Made by a program: the position numbers and the translations under genes. The notes below the pieces were generated by a model. That model was not told the DNA's origin. It searched no databases and saw only the letters and a program-made list of their open reading frames with translations. From Phycisphaerales bacterium (GTDB lineage: Bacteria; Planctomycetota; Phycisphaerae; Phycisphaerales; UBA1924): a DNA stretch of 64,000 bases. How positions within the stretch are numbered: position 1 is the stretch's first letter; each line of letters opens with the position of its first letter. The stretch covers positions 17,319 through 81,318 of the forward strand of contig JALHNL010000003.1 in NCBI GenBank assembly GCA_022843545.1, in the 5' to 3' direction. Below, in pieces: positions 44,885-53,569 of this stretch.

Positions 44885-45323
44885 ACGAATCCGCACGATC
44901 GGTGTCCACGAGCAGCTCGCGCTGATGCGGCTTCTGCACCCGCAGTTCCGCACCACCGTGCAGGAAGGTGTTCTCCTTTGCCGCGGAGCGATAAGGCCGA
45001 CTTCCCTGAACCGCACCTACTTGGTCCGCGTCGAATACCGGGCCCCCGAGGCGCCGCTTTCCTTCGTAGACGATCCGCCGCTCCGCCGTCGAAACCAGGA
45101 CGAGCGCATCCCTCACACTTACGCGGGGGACCGACCTTGTCTCTACCTGCCCGGAGTGAACGAATGGCGATCAGACAAGCGCATCGCCCAGACCATCATC
45201 CCGTGGCTCTCCGAATGGCTCTTCTACTACGAGGTGTGGCGTGCAACGGGTGAATGGATGGGAGGGGGAGTCCATCCGACCGGGCCGCGGGAACCACGCG
45301 GACGCACCAGGGAGGTGGCATGA
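44868..45323 (+). CDS. E2-like protein of short type II CBASS
   Basis: A 151-residue protein with the pattern of bacterial ubiquitin-conjugating E2-like proteins found in CBASS operons: PHTYAGDRPCLYLPGVNEW, then a hydrophobic IIPWLSEWLFYYEVWRATGEW and a final GGGVH. Cys91 is the likely catalytic cysteine. The family attaches or primes the CD-NTase C-terminus to raise its activity. No E1 or deubiquitinase gene is present, as in the short form. The gene overlaps the CD-NTase by 17 bases; a second ATG at 44877 is possible. Confidence 0.82.
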   Translation: MATMFERIRTIGVHEQLALMRLLHPQFRTTVQEGVLLCRGAIRPTSLNRTYLVRVEYRAPEAPLSFVDDPPLRRRNQDERIPHTYAGDRPCLYLPGVNEWRSDKRIAQTIIPWLSEWLFYYEVWRATGEWMGGGVHPTGPREPRGRTREVA

Positions 45324-46078
45324 GCGGGCATAACTACTTAGCGTCTCTGTTGGCGGCCCAGAACCTCGACGACCGGGAGTTGCAGCCGCTCCGCAACGCC
45401 CGCGACGCGATCGAGCAGTGGCTCCGCGGCGAAATCGGTTCCGCACCCCGGATCTACTACGGGGGGTCCTTCGCCAAGGGCACGATGCTCCGCGCCTCGT
45501 ATGACCTGGACATCGTGGTCTACTTCCCATCCACGGACGCCAGGACGCTTCAGCAGTTGTTCACAGGCGTGCATCAGCGGCTGCTGGCCGGGAACCTGAT
45601 CGTGCACCCGCGAACCGTCGCGCTCCGCCTTCCCTACGAGGGCGGCTTTCACATCGATATCGTCCCGGGGCGTGCTCAGGATTCATCGTTTCGCTACGCC
45701 ACGCTCTACAAGAACACGACGCCTCCGAGCACGCTCCAGACCAGCCTCAAGGTCCACATCGACGCGGTGAAGGACGCCGAGTTGAGCGAGGTGGTGCGCA
45801 TCGCCAAGCTCTGGCGCCTGCGTCACGGCCTCGACGTATCCACGTTCGCGCTCGAGCTCGCGGTCGACCGCGCAATGCAGGGCGTGCGACGCGACGATCT
45901 GGGCACGGCGTTCTGGACCGTGCTGGGCTACCTCGCAGGCGAGTTCACTACGGCTCGTCTCGTCGACCCCGCCAACACGAACAATGTCATCGAAGTGTCT
46001 CAAAGCACTCGGAATGTGGTCGCGGCGGGTGCGCAGCATTCCCGCGAGCAGAAGAACTGGTCAACGATCGTTTGGTAG
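45320..46078 (+). CDS. Second nucleotidyltransferase (OAS/CD-NTase-like fold)
   Basis: A 252-residue nucleotidyltransferase with a full catalytic set: GGS at residues 48-50 in YYGGSFAKGT, DxD at Asp62/Asp64 in YDLDIVVYF, and third acid Asp113 in FHIDIVPGR. A helical C-terminal part follows (VVRIAKLWRLRHGLDVSTFA). It is shorter than and unlike the first CD-NTase, so not a recent duplicate. ATG 45320 overlaps the E2 stop, so it is a core member of the operon. It could make a second messenger, modify an RNA or protein, or act as an antitoxin-like partner. Confidence 0.85.
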   Translation: MSGHNYLASLLAAQNLDDRELQPLRNARDAIEQWLRGEIGSAPRIYYGGSFAKGTMLRASYDLDIVVYFPSTDARTLQQLFTGVHQRLLAGNLIVHPRTVALRLPYEGGFHIDIVPGRAQDSSFRYATLYKNTTPPSTLQTSLKVHIDAVKDAELSEVVRIAKLWRLRHGLDVSTFALELAVDRAMQGVRRDDLGTAFWTVLGYLAGEFTTARLVDPANTNNVIEVSQSTRNVVAAGAQHSREQKNWSTIVW

Positions 46079-46090
46079 CCGGGAGACCCC

Positions 46091-47893
46091 ATGCCCACGA
46101 GCATCCTCATCGTCCGTCATGCCGGTCCGTGGCCCGTCCCAGCCACCGCGATCGCGCCGGCGATCCCTGCACCGTTGAACGCGCTGCACCGCGAGGATTT
46201 CGAGGTGAACACGGAGCCTTTCAACGCCCAGATCGAGCAGGGTGATTGGAGTGGGCAAAGTCGGTTCCTCGCGGAAAGGGCCAGCGAGATCCACGCCAAG
46301 ATGGCTCTGCTCACGGGTGCCGAACTGCATTACTTCGGTCTGGCCGAAGTGCCCCACGTGATTGCTATGGGCGCGTACCTCGGCGATGAGATTCCCATCG
46401 AGCTCCACGATTTCGACCGCGACGCCAAGTCGTGGGCCTGGCCAGAGTCAAAACGGACACTCGAAGCACGGGTGCTTGGGCTTCCGTCTGGCGACCCTAT
46501 CCCCGCGGAGGGCTCTGTCGTCCTGCGCGTCGAGATCTCGTTCGCAATCTCCGACGAGGACGTGCATGACGCGGCCGGGGCCAAGCATCTCGCCGAGGTT
46601 CGGGTCACCCTGCGCGAAGGGCTTAACCCGGCGATCTGCAAGGTGCGGTCCCCAGCCGATGTCCAGGAGGTGCGCCTGCGCATTCGCGAAGCGCTGGCGG
46701 CAATCCGTACGAAGTTCCCCAACCTGGAGACGCTGCACGTCTTCGCCGCGGCGCCGGTCTCGGTCTGCTTCGTCCTTGGTCAGGAACTCAAGCCCCGCAA
46801 CTCGCCCCCGATCCAAACGTACCGCTACCGAAAAATTGATGGCCAGCCTGCGTATATGCCGGCCCTCATCCTCTCCGCCGAGCTTGAGGGCCAGGCCGAA
46901 ACGCCGCTGACCGATGAGGATCGCGCTACCGCCCAGCGGGTCCGCGGAGTGTGGCGCGAGGCCCTGAAAGAAGTCGAGACATACGCGGCGGCCAAGCGGG
47001 CTCTGCAGAACCGCCAGCCTGGCCGTTGGTACGAGCTCCTCGAGCCGGTGGACAGGCTGCGCGCCGTTCGGCCATTCCCACCTCTACCCCCCGTGTGCGA
47101 TATCGTCCCGGACGGCGCTCATATCGACGACAATCCCGTCGCTACCGAATATGGTTTCACGAAACCGACGAAGACCTGGCATCTCAGCGATCGGCTGTTG
47201 GTCGCGCTGCACACCTCTACCCAGGGAAAAGCGGACGACCTCAAACGCCTCATTCGTCTGTTCCTTTTCCACGAGTATCTCCATGACTACCACAGTCTCA
47301 CCAAGTATCGAGCGGCGGAGGTGGGGAGGTTCCAGAACTGCCTCGAACACATCGACTACACCGCTGACGGCTACGCCATCCTGCATCAGCTCGATCTCCA
47401 GGCCACACGCGATCACACCGAAGTGGACAACGACGACAAGCGCCGCCGGTTCATTCAGCGGCAGGTGGAGTTGGTGGTTGGCTCCTTCTGGGCTTTTCAA
47501 CCACCGCCACCGATCCGCGAATGGCAGGTCCGGCGTATTCGGCGGTACCTGAACTGGTATTGGCGATTGGTCCAGATCGGGTACGCGGAGGATCTTGAGA
47601 CCGTCCTCCGCTTGCTAGCCCGGCCGCCCCATGTTGAGATCGCCGGACTCCATCAGGTCGCGGTCGGTCAGCGGCTGTTCTGCCATCTGGATCGGCTCGA
47701 CCGTCGCACCAAGCCCGAGCTCGGCGTCGTGCTCGAGAACCACAAGCTGCTTCGGGTGGCTGACACGGTCACTTCGCCCCTGCCGCAGTTCTTCGCGGCG
47801 TTCCAAAATCGTGACCACGACGCAATCATCAAGTTCTTCCTTGGCGTGTACGAACTGGCCGCCGAGATGGGAGGCGCCTTACCGACAGAATGA
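46091..47893 (+). CDS. SAVED-domain effector fused to HExxH metallopeptidase-like region
   Basis: A 600-residue protein. Residues about 40-265 match SAVED, the CBASS sensor of cyclic oligonucleotides, with the terminal motif LHVFAAAPVSVCFVLGQEL (215-233) and TYRYRK. The C-terminal 330 residues contain HEYLH at 394-398 (LIRLFLFHEYLHDYHSL), an HExxH zinc-binding motif, followed by EHIDYTADGYAILHQLDL, which could supply the third ligand. I infer a peptidase switched on by ligand binding. No membrane helix or nuclease motif is present. It follows the second nucleotidyltransferase by 12 bases. Confidence 0.8.
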   Translation: MPTSILIVRHAGPWPVPATAIAPAIPAPLNALHREDFEVNTEPFNAQIEQGDWSGQSRFLAERASEIHAKMALLTGAELHYFGLAEVPHVIAMGAYLGDEIPIELHDFDRDAKSWAWPESKRTLEARVLGLPSGDPIPAEGSVVLRVEISFAISDEDVHDAAGAKHLAEVRVTLREGLNPAICKVRSPADVQEVRLRIREALAAIRTKFPNLETLHVFAAAPVSVCFVLGQELKPRNSPPIQTYRYRKIDGQPAYMPALILSAELEGQAETPLTDEDRATAQRVRGVWREALKEVETYAAAKRALQNRQPGRWYELLEPVDRLRAVRPFPPLPPVCDIVPDGAHIDDNPVATEYGFTKPTKTWHLSDRLLVALHTSTQGKADDLKRLIRLFLFHEYLHDYHSLTKYRAAEVGRFQNCLEHIDYTADGYAILHQLDLQATRDHTEVDNDDKRRRFIQRQVELVVGSFWAFQPPPPIREWQVRRIRRYLNWYWRLVQIGYAEDLETVLRLLARPPHVEIAGLHQVAVGQRLFCHLDRLDRRTKPELGVVLENHKLLRVADTVTSPLPQFFAAFQNRDHDAIIKFFLGVYELAAEMGGALPTE

Positions 47894-48101
47894 CCACATA
47901 GATCTCAGCGGATGGCATCACCGAGGCGTCGCGACCACAGATCAATCGTCTCGTGCACGGTGCCGGTATTGATGGCACGCCGGGCAACTGGAGGTGCGGC
48001 AGCGGCTTGAATGCACTGTGCGAATTCGCAGCAGACCCGACCACATGCCTACCATTGTGCCAGAGCGGTGTAGAATCATGCGGTTTTGACCGGATTTCCA
48101 C

Positions 48102-49589
48102 ATGCAGCTTGACCAGCTCATCTCCTATTTCGCTACCTCGCCGGCCATACGCCTGCTTCGGGCGCAGCATGCGCCCTTCATCGTCAACTTCCTGTTCCAG
48201 CAGTTCAAAGCGAGCAGCAAACTCTCTGTCCCGGCGTCCGAGCTGGCCTCTGCCCTCGCCGATTACCAAACATGCATCCATGAGGCCCACTCGGAGGCTC
48301 TTCGCGATGAGCCAGGGCAGTACCTCATCGCCTGGAGTTCCGGAGAGACGCGCTGGATACACCGCTTCGTCGAAGGTGGCCGTAACGAACCCGTTTATCA
48401 ACTGACCGCCCACACGGAGGAAGTCTTCGTGTTCCTCGACCGAGCACTCCAGAAAGATCTGGGGTTTGTGGGGACCGAGTCTCGGCTCCGGCTTGTCATC
48501 AGCACGCTTGCTGACCTTGTGGCGGGTGCTTCTTGTGACCCGGATGTCCGCCTTGCACATTTGAGAGCGGAGCGTCAGCGCATCGACGATGAGATTGACA
48601 CGATTTTCCGGGACGGACATGTGGCTGCTCGCTATGAGCCCGCTGCAATACGCGAGCGGTTTATCACCGCTGTGGCACTCCTTAAGGAGCTCCTCTCAGA
48701 TTTCCGTGCCGTTGAGGACCGGTTCAAGGAGATTACTCGCCAAGTACAAAGACGGCACATGGACGGCCGGGACACCCGCGGGAGCATCCTTGAGTACGCG
48801 CTCGATGCCGAGGACGTGCTTAAAAAGGAAGACCAAGGTGTTAGTTTCTACGAGTTCGTCCGATTCATACTTTCGCCGAAGGAGCAGGAGAAGCTCAGGA
48901 GCGTCATCTCTGACCTCTGTCGCATCGAGGAACTGGCAGAACAGACCGAAGGGCTCACTACCGTCCGTCGCATGGTGAAGTCACTCATAGCTGATGCTGA
49001 AAAAGTCATGCGGACAAACCAGCGGCTCTCCGCCACACTGCGCCGCCTTCTTGATTCGCGTGCCGCTCATGACCGGCGTCGCCTCACCCACCTCTTGGGC
49101 GAAATCCGCACCTTTGCCGCACAGATGGCAGAGGACCCTCCCCGCGACGACGTGGGAATCGAGGTTGATGTCGGGGTCACAATCAATGCACCCTTCTCTC
49201 GGACATTCTGGAGTCCGCCCACTGCCTTCACCCAGGTCGAGATGACGGAGCACGAGGTCGACTCCGACCGTCGTCTTCAGCTCTTTGAGATGCTTGCCCA
49301 GATGCATCGTCTTGACTGGCGCCGAATGCGTGACCATGTCCGCGAGGCGACTCGCGACCGCACGACCCCAACCTCGCTTGGTGAGCTTGTGCGCGAGTTT
49401 CCCCCTACAGCCGGCGTCATCGAACTCCTTGGCTATCTCCAGATCGCCAAGGACGACGGACACATCGTCAGCCGCGACAAGACTGAACAGATCGAGCTCG
49501 TTTCCGAGGACGGGCCAGGTCGAAGGACCGTCAGTGTTCCCTTGGTCCTCTTTGTCCAAAGTCATGAGGCCGTGAATGCCAGCGTCTAG
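48102..49589 (+). CDS. jetA: Wadjet subunit JetA (DUF3375)
   Basis: A 495-residue protein of the DUF3375 family, the kleisin-like subunit of the type I Wadjet complex, which cuts invading circular plasmids. It opens with LDQLISYFATSPAIRLLRAQ, carries WIHRFVEGG and LTAHTEEVFVFLDRALQ, and is largely helical and charged. The final residues overlap the jetB start. A possible -10 box TAGAAT lies at 48071-48076 without a clear -35. The four-gene order fixes the identity. Confidence 0.92.
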   Translation: MQLDQLISYFATSPAIRLLRAQHAPFIVNFLFQQFKASSKLSVPASELASALADYQTCIHEAHSEALRDEPGQYLIAWSSGETRWIHRFVEGGRNEPVYQLTAHTEEVFVFLDRALQKDLGFVGTESRLRLVISTLADLVAGASCDPDVRLAHLRAERQRIDDEIDTIFRDGHVAARYEPAAIRERFITAVALLKELLSDFRAVEDRFKEITRQVQRRHMDGRDTRGSILEYALDAEDVLKKEDQGVSFYEFVRFILSPKEQEKLRSVISDLCRIEELAEQTEGLTTVRRMVKSLIADAEKVMRTNQRLSATLRRLLDSRAAHDRRRLTHLLGEIRTFAAQMAEDPPRDDVGIEVDVGVTINAPFSRTFWSPPTAFTQVEMTEHEVDSDRRLQLFEMLAQMHRLDWRRMRDHVREATRDRTTPTSLGELVREFPPTAGVIELLGYLQIAKDDGHIVSRDKTEQIELVSEDGPGRRTVSVPLVLFVQSHEAVNASV

Positions 49590-50193
49590 CCCGCCAGAGT
49601 TTCGCGAGTGGAGCATCGCCGCAGTACGTCTTCTCCAAGGCGTGGTCTACGCCGATGACGAGAAGCTCTGGGGAGTTGTCCTTTCGTCTCGCTCCGCACT
49701 TGAGGGGTATTTTGCTCGCATCGGCCTTTCGCTCGTGGTTGACGAGAACGAACGCTACGCATTTGTCCGGCAGTGGGAGGAGGACGAGTACCCCGAAGGC
49801 TATGAGCCACTGCCGAAGCTTGTTCGCAAGAGCTCTCTTGGCTACACCGCAACCCTTCTAGCAGTTCTTCTCCGTGACGAGTACCGACGATTCGAGGAGG
49901 ATGATCTCCATAACGAGCGCTGCGTCCTTGAAACCGACACCCTCCTCGAACAGTGGAAGGCGTTCTTTCCTGCTTCGTCCGACGAGGTGAAGCTCAAACG
50001 AGAGCTCCAGACAGCCCTTCGACGGCTTGATGAACTGGGCTTTGTCCGAGAGTTTTCCGAGAACCCTGAGTCGTGGGAGGTTCGCCGCATCCTCAAGGCC
50101 CGTCTCCCCGCCTCCGAACTTGAGACCCTCAAGAACCAACTCGTTGCGGCGGCTGCCGCTCGCGGTATCACAGAGGAGCGTGCGGATGCGTGA
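49576..50193 (+). CDS. jetB: Wadjet subunit JetB (DUF4194)
   Basis: A 205-residue protein of the DUF4194 family, the KITE-like winged-helix subunit that joins JetA and JetC. It has RLLQGVVYADDEKLWGVVLS at the N-terminus, a winged-helix region around LGYTATLLAVLLRDEYRRFE, and RRLDELGFVREFSENPESWEVR near the end. The ATG overlaps the jetA stop by 14 bases, and its stop overlaps jetC. Confidence 0.92.
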   Translation: MPASSPPEFREWSIAAVRLLQGVVYADDEKLWGVVLSSRSALEGYFARIGLSLVVDENERYAFVRQWEEDEYPEGYEPLPKLVRKSSLGYTATLLAVLLRDEYRRFEEDDLHNERCVLETDTLLEQWKAFFPASSDEVKLKRELQTALRRLDELGFVREFSENPESWEVRRILKARLPASELETLKNQLVAAAAARGITEERADA

Positions 50194-53100
50194 GGCTCAT
50201 CCCGGCTATCGCCTTCACAGCCTTGAGGTGTACAACTGGGGCACCTTTGACAGCTCACGCGGGGCTGTCCACACCGTTCGCACGGATGGGGCGACCACAC
50301 TCCTCATCGGACAGAATGGATCGGGCAAGTCAACGCTTGTCGACGCTCTTCTAACACTCCTGGTCCGAACGGGAGTCAGAAACTACAACGTCGCGGCTGG
50401 TGCCCAGAAGCAGGAACGAGACGAACGGTCCTACATCAAGGGTGCGTACGACCGGAAGAGTCGTGAGGAAGACAACCGCGCCGAGATCCTCTATCTCCGG
50501 CCCGAATGGCGCCACTACTCGGCACTCCTCGCCGTCTTCAAGAATGACCGCAACGAGGCACTCTCACTTGCGCTTGTCCTGTACCTCAACGCCGACGGAG
50601 GCTCAGAGAAGATCTACTGCCTTGCACACGACGAGAAGTCCATCGCAAAGGACCTCTCGGGGCTTGTCACGATGGACCGTGCCAAGAAGGAGCTTCAGAC
50701 TCGCGGCTTCAAGGCGACCGACAAGTACACCGAGTACCACGGCTGGCTCACCCGGGAGCTCCACATTCGCCCGAAGGCTATGGATATGTTCAACCAGACC
50801 GTTGCGGTCAAGGACATCCAGAGCCTCAACAAGTTCATCCGCGAACACATGCTGGAGGCAACACCGTGGGGTGACCGCCTTGACAGTCTCCAGGCACACT
50901 TCACACAACTGACCGAGGCGCATCAGGCGCTTGTCAGAGTGCGAAAGCAGTCTGAGCTCCTCGACCCTATCGAAAAGAAAGGCGAGCTGTATCGCTCGCA
51001 AGGGGATGAACTCGCGCGTGCGGAGGCACTCCTTGAAGCCTCTGGAACCTACTTCCGCCAGAGGACGGTCGAGATTCTTGAGCCTGCAATCACGAACTTC
51101 AACGCGGGGCATGAAGAGATCGTGGCTCGCCGGGCTGGTTTCGACAAGGACCTTGAGGCGGCCCTCGAGGAAGAGAGAACGGTCAAGAACGATCTCGAAA
51201 ACGCCGGGGGTGATCGGCTGCGCGAGATTCCCTTCCTCATCAAGTCGCACCGCACCGAGTGCGAAGCACGCAAGGAACGATTCCGTCAACACGAGGAGGC
51301 ACTGAGGCGGTCGGGCTTGTCTGCTCGCGTTACGGACGAGAAGAGTTTCTGCACCCTTCAGACCGCCCTCCCTGAGCACGTGAAGAAAGCAACGCGCGAT
51401 GTCGAAGCTCTCACCGCTGAGCGGGACACGCTCGTCGTTGAGAGGGCCAACGCCGCGAGCAGACTCTCCGAAGACAAGCGCGAACTTGAAGCTCTTGGCA
51501 CCCGCCAGACAAAACTCCCGGAGAACCAAGCTGAGATCCGACGCGCCATCTGCGAGAACCTTCGTCTCAAGGAGCAGGACCTCCCATATGCGGCTGAACT
51601 CATCACGGTTCCCCCAGAGGAGAAGGAATGGGAACCGTCAATCGAGATGGTGCTCCGCGGATTTGCGCTTAGCCTTCTCGTCCCGCAGAGGCTCTATGCG
51701 GTCGTCAGTGCCCACGTGAATCGGACACGGATCCGTGACCAACGCGGGTACGGGCAGAAGCTTGTCTACCTCCGGGTGGGTGAGCGTGTCGGGAACCACC
51801 TTCGCACCGTGACGCAGACCCAGTCCCTTCTCAAAAAGATTCGCTTCAACGACTCCCACTCACTTGTGCCCTGGGTCAAGGCTGAGATTGAGCACCGCTT
51901 CAACTACCAGTGCTGTGACACAATCGAGGAGTTTCAGGCTGCCCACGACCGCGCCATCACGCGAGAGCGTCACGTCAAGATGGGCACGGATCGGCACGAG
52001 AAGGATGACCGCGAGCGTGTCGCTGACCCGCGTTTCTATGTCCTGGGTTGGGACAACAAGGAAAAGCGGCGTCACCTCCAGACCGAAGTGGAGCGGGTAG
52101 CAAAAGCCGTTTCGTCTCTTGACTCAAAGACTGAGACTCTCAACGCACGCCTCGCAGTACTCCACTCTCAAAGGGCTGCACTCTCTGACCTTGAGCGCAC
52201 AAAGGATTACTCTGCCTTGGACTTTGAGGCCAAGGAGCGGGACATCAAAGCCCTGGAAAAGGAGCGTGAAGAGCTTGAAGAGTCGAATGCCCAGCTCCGT
52301 GCTCTCAAGAAGACACTGAAATCAATCGAGGAGTCCAAGGCCTCGCTCCAGGCTGCTCGTGATCAAACCATCCGAGACGAGGACCGGATCAAGAAGTCTC
52401 TCGACATGGCAACACGCGACATTGAAAATGCCCGGCGCGTTCTTACGGAGATCAAGCGCGCCGGAGTCTACGAGAAGCACGTGGTCCACTTCGACGCACT
52501 GGATGATTTGTTTGCCGCGGCACCGCTCACAGTCGAGAACGTTGTACCACGAGAGGGTGACTTCAAAGAGTCCCAGCGAAGCGGGATTGCGCGCCTCAAG
52601 GCTGCTCTTGAGCCATTGATGAAGGACCTCTACCGGCTCATGGCGAGTTACCTGCGTGAGTTCCCCGCGGACCGGGACGAGCTCGAACCAGCCATTGAGT
52701 ACCTTGGGAGCTTCTGCACACTCTGTCAACAGATCCGAGACGACGACCTTCCTCGTCACGAGGCACGCTTCAAGGAGCGCTTGAACGAGAAGGTTCTCCA
52801 GGAAATCGGGCTCCTAAACGGTGCGTTCCAGACTGAGAAGACCGAGATTGAGCAGAAGATTGACCTTCTCAACCAGTCACTTCGCCAGCTCCCATATCGC
52901 GACGGCACCTTCATGCGGCTTGAGCCTCGCCAGGTTCATGACCCGGAGATCTTGGCGTTCCAAGGAGACCTCCGCGAGTGTCTTTCGGGGAGCTTTGAGG
53001 GGACTGCTGAGGCCAATGAAGCCCGCTACCTCCACATCGAACGGATTCTCTCGAAGCTCAGGGACGATGCCACCTGGCGGCACAAGGTGACGGACATCCG

Positions 53101-53569
53101 CCGCTGGTTCGACTTCGCTGCCCGCGAGATCGATGAGGGCACAGGTAGGGAGAGGAGCTACTACCAGGACAGCGCCGGACAGTCGGGAGGCGAAAAAGCA
53201 AAGCTTGCCTTCACCATTCTCGTTGCTGCAATCGCTTACCAATACGACATCGACCCGCAGCACCCGGTGAGCGACCGGCTTCACTTCGTGGTTGTCGATG
53301 AGATGTTCTCGAAGGTCGACGACAAGTACGCCGAATACGCCCTTCAGCTCTTCCGAAAGTTCGGTCTCCAACTCCTCATCGTCGCTCCACTCGATGCCAA
53401 GGCCCGTGTTACAGAGCCCTACGTCGAGTGCTACCTCCACATCGTCAAGAACCCCGAGACCAACCACTCCGAGATCTTCACGATGACGGCACGCGAGTTC
53501 GAGGAGGCGATTCTTGTTCGCACTCGCGCTCCCGCGAGCCGCCGCCAGTCGGCGATTGCACCTTCATGA
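50186..53569 (+). CDS. jetC: Wadjet SMC-like ATPase JetC
   Basis: A 1,127-residue SMC/MukB-like ATPase that extrudes DNA loops to test for small circles. Walker A is LIGQNGSGKST near residues 40-50. Two long coiled coils (for example around LEKEREELEESNAQLRALKK) flank a hinge. The C-terminal head has the signature AGQSGGEKAKLAF and Walker B FVVVDEMFSKVDDK. ATG 50186 overlaps the jetB stop. Both ATPase halves look intact, so the motor should be active. Confidence 0.93.
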   Translation: MREAHPGYRLHSLEVYNWGTFDSSRGAVHTVRTDGATTLLIGQNGSGKSTLVDALLTLLVRTGVRNYNVAAGAQKQERDERSYIKGAYDRKSREEDNRAEILYLRPEWRHYSALLAVFKNDRNEALSLALVLYLNADGGSEKIYCLAHDEKSIAKDLSGLVTMDRAKKELQTRGFKATDKYTEYHGWLTRELHIRPKAMDMFNQTVAVKDIQSLNKFIREHMLEATPWGDRLDSLQAHFTQLTEAHQALVRVRKQSELLDPIEKKGELYRSQGDELARAEALLEASGTYFRQRTVEILEPAITNFNAGHEEIVARRAGFDKDLEAALEEERTVKNDLENAGGDRLREIPFLIKSHRTECEARKERFRQHEEALRRSGLSARVTDEKSFCTLQTALPEHVKKATRDVEALTAERDTLVVERANAASRLSEDKRELEALGTRQTKLPENQAEIRRAICENLRLKEQDLPYAAELITVPPEEKEWEPSIEMVLRGFALSLLVPQRLYAVVSAHVNRTRIRDQRGYGQKLVYLRVGERVGNHLRTVTQTQSLLKKIRFNDSHSLVPWVKAEIEHRFNYQCCDTIEEFQAAHDRAITRERHVKMGTDRHEKDDRERVADPRFYVLGWDNKEKRRHLQTEVERVAKAVSSLDSKTETLNARLAVLHSQRAALSDLERTKDYSALDFEAKERDIKALEKEREELEESNAQLRALKKTLKSIEESKASLQAARDQTIRDEDRIKKSLDMATRDIENARRVLTEIKRAGVYEKHVVHFDALDDLFAAAPLTVENVVPREGDFKESQRSGIARLKAALEPLMKDLYRLMASYLREFPADRDELEPAIEYLGSFCTLCQQIRDDDLPRHEARFKERLNEKVLQEIGLLNGAFQTEKTEIEQKIDLLNQSLRQLPYRDGTFMRLEPRQVHDPEILAFQGDLRECLSGSFEGTAEANEARYLHIERILSKLRDDATWRHKVTDIRRWFDFAAREIDEGTGRERSYYQDSAGQSGGEKAKLAFTILVAAIAYQYDIDPQHPVSDRLHFVVVDEMFSKVDDKYAEYALQLFRKFGLQLLIVAPLDAKARVTEPYVECYLHIVKNPETNHSEIFTMTAREFEEAILVRTRAPASRRQSAIAPS

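Noticed and set aside
48048..48076. Promoter for the Wadjet operon
   Set aside because: TAGAAT at 48071-48076 is a fair -10 box, but no -35 box stands at the right distance, so it is not listed as a feature.
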